From contig JALGVQ010000001.1 of the NCBI GenBank assembly GCA_025774615.1, forward strand, positions 1 to 37,641: a stretch of 37,641 bases of DNA. The letters are read 5' to 3'. A program made the translations under genes and the position numbers. The DNA comes from a bacterium (GTDB lineage: Bacteria > Blakebacterota > Blakebacteria > Blakebacterales > Blakebacteraceae). Numbering within the stretch: position 1 is the first letter of the stretch; the number at the start of each line of letters is the position of its first letter. The notes beneath the pieces were generated by a model, which was not told the DNA's origin, searched no databases, and was given only the letters and a program-made list of their open reading frames with translations. Of the stretch, positions 18,648-28,329 are shown piece after piece.

Positions 18648-19658
18648 ATGTTGAGACACATGAACAGCAAGAAACGCATCCTCAGTGGAGTACAGCCCAC
18701 CGGTAAGCTGCATATCGGCAATTATGTCGGCGCGCTTTCCAACTGGGTCAAGCTCCAGCATCAATATGATTCATTCCACTGCGTCGTGGACTGGCACAGT
18801 CTGACAGTGACCTACGATCAGACGGAACGGATCGCGGACGATACGCTCGAAGTGTTCATCGATCTGCTTGCCATCGGGCTTGATCCCTCAAAAGCCACGA
18901 TCTTTCTGCAGTCGATGGTTCCCGAGCATGCCGAGCTCCACCTGCTGCTCAGCATGCTGATAAACCTGGGACGGCTGGAACGTAATCCCACGTTCAAAGA
19001 ACGTGTCAAGGATCTCGACCTCAGAGGTGAAGTCTCCTACGGTCATCTGGGCTATCCGGTTCTGCAGGCCGCTGACATTCTCGTCTATCGCGCTCATGCC
19101 GTACCGGTGGGAGAGGATCAGGCTCCGCACCTTGAACTCACCCGGGAACTGGCACGCAAATTCAATGCGACATATGCGGAGATATTCCCGGAGCCGGACA
19201 CTCTGCTCACACCGTTCCCCCGCGTGCCCGGACCTGATGGCAGAAAGATGTCGAAAAGTCTGGGAAACCACATCCTGATGAGTGACGAGCCGGATGTGAT
19301 CACGAAGAAGGTCATGTCGGCCATCACTGATCCTGAGAAGATCAGGAAGGATGATCCCGGTAATCCGGAGATATGCAACGTCTATGCATGGCATATCATC
19401 TTCTCGCCCGATCAGGTTGAAACGATCGCTGCGACCTGCCGTTCAGGTGAGAGGGGTTGTGTAATGTGCAAACAGGAGGCTGCGGCAGTTATCAGCAACC
19501 ATTTCGGAGAGTTCCGGGAAGAGCGGAAGCGGCTCGAGGCAGACCCCGACACCGTAAAGGATGTCATCATCACGGGAACGAGAAAAGCTTCAGAGGTCGC
19601 GAAAGAGACCATGGGACTGGTTCGGGATTCGATGGGCCTCCTGAGGCCGGGAGCCTGA
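18648..19658 (+). CDS. trpS: Tryptophanyl-tRNA synthetase
   Basis: SGVQPTGKLHIGNYVGAL (HIGH-like), MVPEHAEL, DGRKMSKSLGNHI (KMSKS). Confidence 0.95.
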   Translation: MLRHMNSKKRILSGVQPTGKLHIGNYVGALSNWVKLQHQYDSFHCVVDWHSLTVTYDQTERIADDTLEVFIDLLAIGLDPSKATIFLQSMVPEHAELHLLLSMLINLGRLERNPTFKERVKDLDLRGEVSYGHLGYPVLQAADILVYRAHAVPVGEDQAPHLELTRELARKFNATYAEIFPEPDTLLTPFPRVPGPDGRKMSKSLGNHILMSDEPDVITKKVMSAITDPEKIRKDDPGNPEICNVYAWHIIFSPDQVETIAATCRSGERGCVMCKQEAAAVISNHFGEFREERKRLEADPDTVKDVIITGTRKASEVAKETMGLVRDSMGLLRPGA

Positions 19659-19664
19659 GCCGGA

Positions 19665-20399
19665 ATGGGCTACGCGGTACGCATAGAAGCATTTGAAGGT
19701 CCACTCGATCTCCTGCTGTTCCTCATCCGCAAGAATGAAGTGGAGATCCACGATATCCCCATCGCTCACATCACCCGGCAGTACCTCGATTATATCGAGG
19801 TGATGCAGCTCCTCGATCTGGAGATGGCCGGCGACATGCTCGTCATGGCAGCGACCCTGATGCAGATCAAGGCACACATGCTCCTGCCCTCACAGGTACT
19901 CGAGGACGAGGAAGACCCGCGTCTGGAGCTTGTACGACAGCTTGAGGAATACCAGGTCTTCAGGAAGGCGGCCGAGACACTGGCCGAGCGCGAAGACATC
20001 TTCACGAAATACTACCTTCGAGGGAGCGGCCCCGGTCCGGTTGACCTGCCGGAACCGGATGAGATCATCCTCGATGTTACCCTCTTCGACATGCTCAAGG
20101 CGTACCAGGAGGCGCTTGAGCGGATACAGGAAGAGGGCAGGTATCAGGTACATGGTCCCGAGGTTAAAGTGGCAGACCAGATCGAGTATCTCCGTGGACT
20201 GCTGAGAGGAACCGAGAGGCTCAGTCTTGTGGATATACTCGTGAATTATGACAATCGCCTCGTCATGGTGGTCACGATCGTCGCGATCCTCGAGCTCGCT
20301 CGACTGGGAGAACTGGCCCTTGAACAGTCTGAACTGTATGGTGACCTCTGGCTTAACAGGAAGACCCCTGCGGTCAACTTCCAGCCCGGAACATTCTGA
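19665..20399 (+). CDS. scpA: Segregation and condensation protein A
   Basis: FEGPLDLLLFLIRKNEVEIHDIPIAHITRQYLDYI, AATLMQIKAHMLLP; followed directly by scpB. Confidence 0.93.
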   Translation: MGYAVRIEAFEGPLDLLLFLIRKNEVEIHDIPIAHITRQYLDYIEVMQLLDLEMAGDMLVMAATLMQIKAHMLLPSQVLEDEEDPRLELVRQLEEYQVFRKAAETLAEREDIFTKYYLRGSGPGPVDLPEPDEIILDVTLFDMLKAYQEALERIQEEGRYQVHGPEVKVADQIEYLRGLLRGTERLSLVDILVNYDNRLVMVVTIVAILELARLGELALEQSELYGDLWLNRKTPAVNFQPGTF

Positions 20400-21229
20400 T
20401 GGATGAGAACATCGAAAACAGTCTCAGGAACGCACTGGAAGTCATCCTCTTCTCCATATCGGAACCGATCTCTTCCTACCAGATCGGCAAGATACTCGAA
20501 GAGAGCGGATGGGCATCAGGCGGAGAGAGCATCACTCCGGGCCAGGTCGAAAAGTATATAGAACTGCTCGTAAGCAACTGGGACACCGAAGGACGTCCAC
20601 TGACCGTTCTGAAGATCGTTGGCGGGTTCCAGATGGCCACCAGGCCCGAATGGGTCGATCTCGTTGCGAAACTGCAGGAGGACAAACGGAGTCACCGGCT
20701 GTCACGGGCGTCCCTGGAAACACTGGCGATCGTGGCATATAAACAACCGGTCATACGTCCCGATATCGACGCGATCCGGGGAGTGAGCTCCGACAGTGCC
20801 CTCAAGACACTTCTCGAAAGAGGTCTCGTCGCCATAGCCGGTCGTGATGAAGGACCCGGAAGACCACTTCTCTACCGGACAACCCCCGGTTTCCTGAAAT
20901 ATTTCGGGTTGAACAGGGTCGAGGATCTCCCCGATCCCGATGAACTGGTTGCGATACTGGGGCTGAACGAACGACCTGAGATCGGAATGGAGGAGGGAGA
21001 GGATCCCGCCGAATCAGATATCCAGGCCGAACTCGTTCTGCCTCACCCGGTTATCGAACCTCTTCCCGATGTGGACACCCTGGAATTCCTTGAAGAGGAG
21101 AATGACGACGACGAGGAGGCTGATACCCAGGTCGAGCCTCTCCCGGATGATGATGTGCTGGAGACTCCCAAGGAGGAGCTCGATGACGACCCGAACCCCG
21201 ATAGTGATCGATTCACACCTGAAGCGTGA
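20399..21229 (+). CDS. scpB: Segregation and condensation protein B, acidic C-terminal tail
   Basis: RASLETLAIVAYKQPVIRPDIDAIRGVSSDSALKTLLERGLVAIAGRDEGPGRPLLYRTTPGFLKYFGL. Confidence 0.93.
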   Translation: MDENIENSLRNALEVILFSISEPISSYQIGKILEESGWASGGESITPGQVEKYIELLVSNWDTEGRPLTVLKIVGGFQMATRPEWVDLVAKLQEDKRSHRLSRASLETLAIVAYKQPVIRPDIDAIRGVSSDSALKTLLERGLVAIAGRDEGPGRPLLYRTTPGFLKYFGLNRVEDLPDPDELVAILGLNERPEIGMEEGEDPAESDIQAELVLPHPVIEPLPDVDTLEFLEEENDDDEEADTQVEPLPDDDVLETPKEELDDDPNPDSDRFTPEA

Positions 21230-21948
21230 GACTCAACAAGTACCTCGCGGCTGCGGGAGTCGCATCCCGACGTAAGGCGGATGATCTCATCCGGAGCGGC
21301 CTCGTCATGGTGAACGGTAAGCCGGCTACCGAACCATGGATAGATGTGCATCCGGAGCGGGACCTGGTGGAGTTCGAGGGACGACGGATCGAACAGCCCC
21401 TGGACCGTATCTATATTCTCATGAACAAGCCACTCGGGGTCATTACGACCGTTTCAGACCCCCACGACAGGCCAACTGTGATAGCACTGCTCGGTGACGA
21501 GTACACCGGCAGCGGTATCAGTCCTGTCGGACGGCTGGACGCGAACACAACCGGCGCGCTCCTGCTCTCAAATGATGGTGAACTCGCGTACCGGTTGACA
21601 CACCCGAGTTTTGAGTCACAGAAGGTCTATCAGGTTCGGTGCGCGGAATCAGTCGATGGCAGCAGCCTGAAAAGACTCGAGATCGGCTTCGACCTGGAGG
21701 ATGGGCCGGTCATTGTTGATACTGTGCAGAGGATTGATGCATATTCCGTGGAATTGACCCTTCATATCGGTCGGAAAAGAATCGTAAGGCGGATGTTCGA
21801 TTCCCTGGGTTACACTGTAGTTACACTCCATCGTTCCAGGTTCGCGGGACTTTCCGCAGATGATCTTGAATCTGGTGCCTGGCGTAAGCTTGCACCTGAT
21901 GAGGTGAATGACCTGAAGAAAAGCGTCGGTCTGGTACCGGGCGCCTGA
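21226..21948 (+). CDS. Pseudouridine synthase, RsuA/RluB family
   Basis: RLNKYLAAAGVASRRKADDLI (S4), MNKPLGVITTVSDPHDRPTV, PVGRLDANTTGALLLSNDGELAYRLTHP. Confidence 0.93.
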   Translation: MRLNKYLAAAGVASRRKADDLIRSGLVMVNGKPATEPWIDVHPERDLVEFEGRRIEQPLDRIYILMNKPLGVITTVSDPHDRPTVIALLGDEYTGSGISPVGRLDANTTGALLLSNDGELAYRLTHPSFESQKVYQVRCAESVDGSSLKRLEIGFDLEDGPVIVDTVQRIDAYSVELTLHIGRKRIVRRMFDSLGYTVVTLHRSRFAGLSADDLESGAWRKLAPDEVNDLKKSVGLVPGA

Positions 21949-21961
21949 AAGGATACGTTAC

Positions 21962-23653
21962 GTGGATATCAGCGGGCGTCGAATCCTGGTTCTCGGCGGA
22001 TTCGGTATGGTGGGGCGGGCTATCTGTCGTGACCTGCTCGAGCAGGAACCGTCACATCTCACAGTATCGAGCCACCTGCAGCAGGAGGCAGAAGATGCCA
22101 GAAACGATCTGAAGTCCCTTTTTCCCGATGCATCCATCGATGCCGCCTGGGGAAATATATTTGTGCGGGAATCGTTCAAGGATCTCTCGCGCGGTGAATT
22201 GCTTCAGGATCCTGAGCACAGGATATTGTTTTTGGAAGATGTGTTCAATGAATTAGATGATGAATCACTTCAAGGACAGGCTCTCTATCGCCTTATCAGT
22301 GATACCCGGCCCGATCTGGTGGTCGATGCGATAAACACTGCGACTGCGCTCGCTTACCAGGATGTCTATTTAGGCAGCAAAGAGGTTCTGAACACCATCC
22401 AGAGCGGTGACCAGGAACGCATGACGGATGCCACCATCAGGCTGGTGGCAACACAGTACACTCCTCAGCTGGTCAGACACGTTCAGGTACTCTATGGGGC
22501 CATGCGTGAAGCCGGAACAGGGATGTACATCAAGGTGGGAACGACGGGAACCGGCGGCATGGGGCTGAACATCCCCTACACACATTCAGAGGAACGCCCC
22601 TCAAGGGTCCTGTTGAGCAAATCGGCCATGGCAGGCGCTCACAGCATGCTTCTCTTCCTGATGGGACGCACACCTGATGGCCCGATCGTCAAGGAAGTGA
22701 AGCCCGCGGCTGTGATCGCCTGGAAGGGTATCGGCGTCGGCCCGGTCATGAAACATCATAAGCCGATCCCGTTGTTCGATGTCACGCCGGATGAGGCGCT
22801 CGAACCGCTGGGAGAACTTGCGCTGTCACTGCCTGAGGACGGATTCAGGCGACTCGGTGATGAGCGGGTTCTTGAATCGGTATATATCGATACCGGTGAG
22901 AACGGCTGCTTCTCACGTGGTGAATTCAGTGTCATCACCACGATCGGACAGATGGAATTCATAACTCCTGAAGAGATCTCCAGAGATGTCATCCGGGAGA
23001 TCATGGGCGGCAATACCGGCTTCGACATCGTGACCGCTCTCGATATGGCCGTCATGGGCCCGACCTACCGGGCCGGATCCCTGCGTGAGTCAGCGTTGGA
23101 ACAACTCCGCGGGCTTGAAGAAGAACATGGCATACGCTCTGTCGCTTTTGAAGTGCTGGGCCCGCCGCGTCTGAGCAAACTGCTCTACGAAGCAGAGCTT
23201 CTGCGGCGTACGGCCGGTACGTTGAAGGATATCGTCGCCTCGACGACCGATGACCTCTCCTCGGCCTGTCTCGACCTGATAGAGGAGGACAAGGAACTCA
23301 GGAGTGCCATCATATCTATCGGTATCCCCATACTGCTGCCCGATGGACGGCTCCTGCGCGGCCCGAGGGTGAAAATCCCACCGGCACGAGGATTGGATGC
23401 CGAGCCGATCAGCGACGAAAACCTTGAACAGTGGGCCTCTGACGGCTGGGTGGATCTGCGGGTAGAGAACATGACCCGTTGGCAGATGAGGGCCGGAGCC
23501 ATCATCGATGAGGTGGAGGCTATCCCTCACGAGGAGACGAGCAGTCGGTATCACCACGACAGGACATACTGGCAGCTCGACGACATGCTCGATATCGGCA
23601 AAACGGTCGGCTGGATTTTCATACGTGAGGATGAAGGGGAACGGATGAAGTGA
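21962..23653 (+). CDS. Uncharacterised 563-aa protein with N-terminal Rossmann (NAD(P)-binding) motif
   Basis: RRILVLGGFGMVGRAICRDLL at the N-terminus; remainder not assignable. GTG start; adjacent to rluB and cmk. Confidence 0.7.
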   Translation: MDISGRRILVLGGFGMVGRAICRDLLEQEPSHLTVSSHLQQEAEDARNDLKSLFPDASIDAAWGNIFVRESFKDLSRGELLQDPEHRILFLEDVFNELDDESLQGQALYRLISDTRPDLVVDAINTATALAYQDVYLGSKEVLNTIQSGDQERMTDATIRLVATQYTPQLVRHVQVLYGAMREAGTGMYIKVGTTGTGGMGLNIPYTHSEERPSRVLLSKSAMAGAHSMLLFLMGRTPDGPIVKEVKPAAVIAWKGIGVGPVMKHHKPIPLFDVTPDEALEPLGELALSLPEDGFRRLGDERVLESVYIDTGENGCFSRGEFSVITTIGQMEFITPEEISRDVIREIMGGNTGFDIVTALDMAVMGPTYRAGSLRESALEQLRGLEEEHGIRSVAFEVLGPPRLSKLLYEAELLRRTAGTLKDIVASTTDDLSSACLDLIEEDKELRSAIISIGIPILLPDGRLLRGPRVKIPPARGLDAEPISDENLEQWASDGWVDLRVENMTRWQMRAGAIIDEVEAIPHEETSSRYHHDRTYWQLDDMLDIGKTVGWIFIREDEGERMK

Positions 23654-24354
23654 TGGCAGGCTCCAGGGGCCTGATCGTGGCGATTGACGGTCCCGCCGGA
23701 TCGGGCAAAAGTACCACGGCCCGTCTCCTGGCTCGAAGGCTCGGATACCTCCATATCGATACCGGAGCAATGTATCGGGCCATGACGTTGAAGGTGATCC
23801 GCGCGGGGATCGATCCCCATGACCACGAATGCGTCTCCCGCCTTGCCATGGAAACCGATATCAGGCTTGAACCGCCTGAGAACGGCGTGCGTGTGTTCCT
23901 TGACGGCGAGGATGTTTCTGACGAAATTCGTATGCTTGAGGTTACCGCCCGGGCATCATTGGTGTCCGAGATCCCGTATGTCAGGGAGATCCTCGTTCGG
24001 GCCCAGCAGGATATGGGGCGCGAGGGTGGGGTGGTTCTGGAGGGACGGGATATCGGAACGGTCGTATTCCCTGATGCGGACGTGAAGATCTACCTGGATG
24101 CCGACCTGCAGACGCGTGCCCTCAGACGTCACCGGGAAATGATATCGACAGGTATCGAGATCCGACTGGAGACGGTGGAAAAGGATCTCGGAGCCCGTGA
24201 TGCATACGATTCAGAACGAGAGCATTCCCCGTTGCGGAAGGCTCCTGACGCGATCATCACCGATACAAGCGATCTTACCATTGATCAACAGGTCGATCGT
24301 GTAGAGGCTCTCGTGAAAAAGCTGATCGAGAGCGAGACGGACACTAACCAGTAA
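23650..24354 (+). CDS. cmk: Cytidylate kinase
   Basis: IVAIDGPAGSGKSTTARLLARRLGYLHIDTGAMYRAMTL, VVLEGRDIGTVVFPDADVKIYLDA. Confidence 0.95.
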   Translation: MMAGSRGLIVAIDGPAGSGKSTTARLLARRLGYLHIDTGAMYRAMTLKVIRAGIDPHDHECVSRLAMETDIRLEPPENGVRVFLDGEDVSDEIRMLEVTARASLVSEIPYVREILVRAQQDMGREGGVVLEGRDIGTVVFPDADVKIYLDADLQTRALRRHREMISTGIEIRLETVEKDLGARDAYDSEREHSPLRKAPDAIITDTSDLTIDQQVDRVEALVKKLIESETDTNQ

Positions 24355-24358
24355 CCTT

Positions 24359-24423
24359 GACCGGTAACACCGGTCGGCCGGGGGGGGATTATGTACCCTG
24401 CGGCCATGTGTAGTTCGAGGAGG
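24359..24423 (+). promoter_or_regulatory. Structured candidate leader of rpsA
   Basis: Hairpin GACCGGT-AAC-ACCGGTC (24359-24375), second pairing GGCCG (24376-24380) with CGGCC (24401-24405), then SD GAGGAGG. No T-run. Confidence 0.4.
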
Positions 24424-24433
24424 CACACGACTG

Positions 24434-26557
24434 ATGCCGGAAGAGAACACCATAACCCCAAACCCTGCCGCTGAGTCGAACATCGACGAAGAACAGATGT
24501 ACCTCACGGAGGAAGAGCTCGAAGCTTCGGAGTATACCGAAGAAGAATACGAACAGATGATGGCTCTGTACGACCAGACACTTGCCCTGATCGATGAGGG
24601 GCAGATCGTCTCCGGTGTCGTGCTGAGCATCGAAGATCGAGACGTTATCGTGGATGTCGGATTCAAGAGCGAGGGAATCATCCCCGTCGACGAATTCGGT
24701 GATCCCTCAGCCGTTTCAGTTGGCGATAAAGTTGAAGTCTTTCTTGAAAATATCGAAAATCAGGATGGCCAGATAGTATTGAGCAAGTCGAAGGCAGACT
24801 TCATGAAGGTCTGGCACAAGATCAAAGACGCCTATGATAACGGTGAAGTGGTGATCGGCCGGCCGAGCAGGCGTATCAAGGGCGGCCTGATGGTGGACCT
24901 CATGGGCGTTTCAGCCTTCCTGCCAGGCTCCCAGGTAGCTCTCAGGCAGGTGCGCGATTTCGACCAGTTCATCGAGCGTGATATCCGCGTACTGATCATC
25001 AAGATCAACAAGAACCGGCGCAATATTGTAGTCAGCCGGAGGATGGTACTCGAGGCCGAGCGCGCACGAATGCGCGCCGAAGTGCTCTCCAATCTCGTCA
25101 AGGGACAGATCCGGGAAGGAACAGTCAAGAACATCACCGATTTCGGGGCCTTCATCGACCTCGGAGGTGTTGACGGGCTGCTCCACATCACCGACATGTC
25201 CTGGGGCCGTGTGGCACATCCGAGTGAAGTGGTCAATATCAGTGATGTCGTCCAGGTGAAGGTACTCGATTACAATGAGGCACGGGACCGGATCAGTCTC
25301 GGTCTGAAGCAGCTCCAGCCGTACCCGTGGCGAGGAGTCGGGGATCGATACCCGATGAACGCCAAGGTGATGGGGAAGGTCGTCTCGATCACCGATTACG
25401 GCGCCTTTGTGGAGTTGGAAGAGGGTATCGAAGGCCTCGTGCACATCAGTGAGATGTCGTGGACGCAGCATATCAGACACCCCTCGAAACTCGTGAACAT
25501 CGGTGATGACATTGAAGTCGTCGTGCTCAGGGTTAACGCCGAGGATGAGAAAATCTCGCTCGGGCTCAAGCAGACGGAACCCGATCCTTGGGAGACCCTC
25601 GAAGTCCGATTCCCTATCGGCAGCAAACTCGACGGGAAGGTGCGGAATCTCACGAACTTCGGCGCCTTTGTTGAGATCGAACCCGGTATCGACGGACTCG
25701 TCCATATCAGTGACATGTCGTGGACCAAGAGGATCCGACATCCCTCGGAGATATTGCAGAAGGGCCAGGAAGTCGACATCGTGGTCCTGGGGATCGATAG
25801 AGAACAACGCCGGATCTCACTTGGTTACAAGCAGGCTCAACCGAACCCGTGGAATGATCTCGCGGCAACCTATGAGCCGGGCACCGAGACGACCGGAAAG
25901 ATCACCCGCTTCATCGACAAGGGCGTGATCGTCGACATCCCCGATGATGTCGAGGGATTCGTTCCGCTCCAGCATCTTGGTCGTGAAGATCTTTCGACGC
26001 CGGAAGAGGCGTTCGATGAAGGGGATGAACTGCCCCTGACTGTTATCGAATTCGATCGTGAAGGACGAAAGATCGTGCTTTCGGTGACCGAGTACTTCAA
26101 GAGCAAGGGTCAGAAGGAGCAGGACGCCTTCGTCAAGAAACACGAGAAGCGTGAGATCACGCTGGCCGATCATGAAGGTGCCGATGGGCTTGCCGGCTTG
26201 AAGGAGCAGCTCGAGTTCGCCGAAAAGGACTCCAAAGAAGAAGATTCATCTGAATCTGATTCAGCCGAAGAACCTGCAGAGAAACCCGACGCAGAGCAGG
26301 AGGAGGTCGACGCAGATTCCGAAAAGGCTGAAGAGACTGTAGAGGAAGCCGATTCAGAGCCCGAGAAAGCTGAAGAACCTGCCGAGGAACCGGAAGCAGA
26401 ACCGGAAAAGGCTGAAGAGACTGCAGAGGAACCAGTAGAGGAACCTGCTCCCGAGGCTGAAGAAAAGGTCGAATCAGGCAAGAAGAAGGCGAAGCCGAAA
26501 AAAACCGCCAAGAAGAAGTCGGCCAAGAAGAAACCTGTGAAGAAGTCTGACGACTGA
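24434..26557 (+). CDS. rpsA: 30S ribosomal protein S1 with six S1 repeats, acidic repeat region and Lys-rich C-terminus
   Basis: Six recognisable S1/OB repeats (for example GTVKNITDFGAFIDLGGVDGLLHITDMSW); cmk-rpsA adjacency; tail ends KKKAKPKKTAKKKSAKKKPVKKSDD. Confidence 0.94.
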   Translation: MPEENTITPNPAAESNIDEEQMYLTEEELEASEYTEEEYEQMMALYDQTLALIDEGQIVSGVVLSIEDRDVIVDVGFKSEGIIPVDEFGDPSAVSVGDKVEVFLENIENQDGQIVLSKSKADFMKVWHKIKDAYDNGEVVIGRPSRRIKGGLMVDLMGVSAFLPGSQVALRQVRDFDQFIERDIRVLIIKINKNRRNIVVSRRMVLEAERARMRAEVLSNLVKGQIREGTVKNITDFGAFIDLGGVDGLLHITDMSWGRVAHPSEVVNISDVVQVKVLDYNEARDRISLGLKQLQPYPWRGVGDRYPMNAKVMGKVVSITDYGAFVELEEGIEGLVHISEMSWTQHIRHPSKLVNIGDDIEVVVLRVNAEDEKISLGLKQTEPDPWETLEVRFPIGSKLDGKVRNLTNFGAFVEIEPGIDGLVHISDMSWTKRIRHPSEILQKGQEVDIVVLGIDREQRRISLGYKQAQPNPWNDLAATYEPGTETTGKITRFIDKGVIVDIPDDVEGFVPLQHLGREDLSTPEEAFDEGDELPLTVIEFDREGRKIVLSVTEYFKSKGQKEQDAFVKKHEKREITLADHEGADGLAGLKEQLEFAEKDSKEEDSSESDSAEEPAEKPDAEQEEVDADSEKAEETVEEADSEPEKAEEPAEEPEAEPEKAEETAEEPVEEPAPEAEEKVESGKKKAKPKKTAKKKSAKKKPVKKSDD
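26321..26446 (+). repeat. Three tandem 42-bp (14-aa) repeats within rpsA
   Basis: EKAEETVEEADSEP / EKAEEPAEEPEAEP / EKAEETAEEPVEEP read directly from the translation. Confidence 0.88.
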
Positions 26558-26579
26558 AGACCCGACACAGGACCATCTG

Positions 26580-26616
26580 CCGGGGCCCCGTTCAGCTGTT
26601 GAGCCGACCGGGGCCT
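26580..26616 (+). terminator. Possible hairpin terminator or processing element between rpsA and miaB
   Basis: GGCCCCG...CGGGGCC inverted repeat extendable with mismatches; no U-tract, so weak as an intrinsic terminator. Confidence 0.4.
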
Positions 26617-26637
26617 CACTGAACAAACCAACAGAAC

Positions 26638-27969
26638 ATGGCCGACACTCACCAATCAGACCTGCGACACACTGTCTACATCGAGACGTACGGGTGTCAG
26701 ATGAACGTTCGCGACTCCGAGATGCTGTGCGGCATATTCCGGCAGGCAGGTTGTGACATCATCGACACACCCGAGAAGGCCGACCTGATCCTCCTGAACA
26801 CCTGTGCTGTGCGCGAACGCGCCGAACAGCGGGTCATCGGTCGGGTAACACAGCTCTTCAGCCTGAAGAAACAGAGTTCAGTTCGTATCGGTATAGTCGG
26901 CTGTATGGCCCAGCATCTGAAGGATGCACTGCTCGAGTCACTCCCCGGACTCGATTTTATTCTCGGGCCCGATACCTACCGGACCCTTCCCGAGCTCTTC
27001 GACCTCGATCCGGGTGAACATCGAGCGGACTGGTCGACCAACAGGGACGAACTGTATGAAGGAATCCCTTCCTGGCGCCGAGACGGAAGCCCTGTTGCCT
27101 TTGTGACGGTCATGCGCGGATGTGACATGATGTGCACATTCTGCGTGGTACCGCATACCCGCGGACGTGAGCGATGCCGCTCCTGGCGGGACATCGTTGC
27201 GGAGGTCACGCAGCTGGCGGAGGAGGGCGTCATGGAGGTAGTCCTGCTCGGTCAGACGGTCAATGCCTGGCGGGAAGAGAAAGAAAAGATGGGATTCGGG
27301 GATCTGCTCAGGAAAGTATCGGCAACAGGGATCCCGCGCATACGATTCACATCACCACACCCGCTCTACTATGGTGAAGAGGAACTGAAGGCGATCGCTG
27401 AATGCGAAAATGTGTGTGAATCGATCCATCTTCCGGTTCAGGCAGGCAACACAGACGTGCTCAAAAAGATGAACCGGCGTTATACGCGGGAGGAGTATCT
27501 CGGGATCGTTCGGACCATTCGTCAGAGTATCCCCCATGTCACACTTTCAACTGACATTATCGTCGGGTTTCCGGGCGAGACAGAATCCCGGTTCGAAGAT
27601 ACACTCAGTCTGATAGCGGAATGCTCGTTCGATTCAGGTTACCTGTTCAAGTATTCTCCTCGATCCGGTACGAGGGCCGAACGCGAATTCGAAGATGACG
27701 TTCCTGCTGAAGAGAAACAGAGACGTCTTGAGCAGGTAATCGAGCTGCAGACAGAGCTCACCCGGCGATCCCAGCAAGCGATGATCGGTGGCCAGTACGA
27801 GATCCTTGTTGATGGCATCGGGGATCGGGGACCGAATCAGTGGACCGGCAGAACACGTGGAAATCGGACCGTCGTGATCGAATCTGAAAAGGAACTGATG
27901 GGCCGCCTGGTGAAGGTTATCATCGAAGAGGCAGGAACGTGGACCGTGAGGGGGCGTCTGATAGAGTAG
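26638..27969 (+). CDS. miaB: tRNA methylthiotransferase MiaB
   Basis: YIETYGCQMNVRDSE, RGCDMMCTFCVVPHTRGRERCRS (radical SAM CxxxCxxC), C-terminal TRAM-like segment. Confidence 0.94.
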   Translation: MADTHQSDLRHTVYIETYGCQMNVRDSEMLCGIFRQAGCDIIDTPEKADLILLNTCAVRERAEQRVIGRVTQLFSLKKQSSVRIGIVGCMAQHLKDALLESLPGLDFILGPDTYRTLPELFDLDPGEHRADWSTNRDELYEGIPSWRRDGSPVAFVTVMRGCDMMCTFCVVPHTRGRERCRSWRDIVAEVTQLAEEGVMEVVLLGQTVNAWREEKEKMGFGDLLRKVSATGIPRIRFTSPHPLYYGEEELKAIAECENVCESIHLPVQAGNTDVLKKMNRRYTREEYLGIVRTIRQSIPHVTLSTDIIVGFPGETESRFEDTLSLIAECSFDSGYLFKYSPRSGTRAEREFEDDVPAEEKQRRLEQVIELQTELTRRSQQAMIGGQYEILVDGIGDRGPNQWTGRTRGNRTVVIESEKELMGRLVKVIIEEAGTWTVRGRLIE

Positions 27970-27999
27970 CGGGATTCCCGAATGAAAGGATTTTGAAAG

Positions 28000-28329
28000 A
28001 TGTGGATCCTGAAATGGCTCGGTATCGCACTGCTCATGATCGTGATGCTCGGCTTCTCCATCATGAACATCGGACAGCAGGTCGATATCAACCTGTTCTT
28101 CTGGCAGTTCGAAGAGGTACCGCTGATCCTGGTCATCTTCGAGGCGTTCATTGCCGGAATGCTGGTCTGGTTCCTGATAGCGTTCATCAATGAACTCAAG
28201 CTGAGGGCAGACCTCAGGAACGCCAGGCGCGAGAGTGAAGAGCTCCATGAAGAGCTCCAGGCATTGAGGAACATGCCGCTGCAGGAACCGTTCGTCTCGG
28301 AACCGGAAGAGACTGATGACGCTGAATGA
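28000..28329 (+). CDS. LapA/DUF1049-type small membrane protein
   Basis: Two TM segments; NIGQQVDINLFFWQFEEVPLILVIFEAFIAGMLVWFL followed by a coiled coil. Confidence 0.75.
   Translation: MWILKWLGIALLMIVMLGFSIMNIGQQVDINLFFWQFEEVPLILVIFEAFIAGMLVWFLIAFINELKLRADLRNARRESEELHEELQALRNMPLQEPFVSEPEETDDAE

Noticed and set aside
18625-18654. Possible 9-codon upstream ORF (TTG ACA GGT CGG AGG AGG ATT CTA TGT TGA) before trpS
   Set aside because: The first SD copy is about 17 nt from this TTG, too far for normal initiation, and the peptide has no Trp codon to suggest attenuation.
26157-26655. Long minus-strand ORFs (139 and 161 aa) with Ser/Leu-rich repeats opposite rpsA
   Set aside because: The low-complexity translation is simply the antisense of the acidic/Lys-rich rpsA tail; the sense frame is clearly coding.
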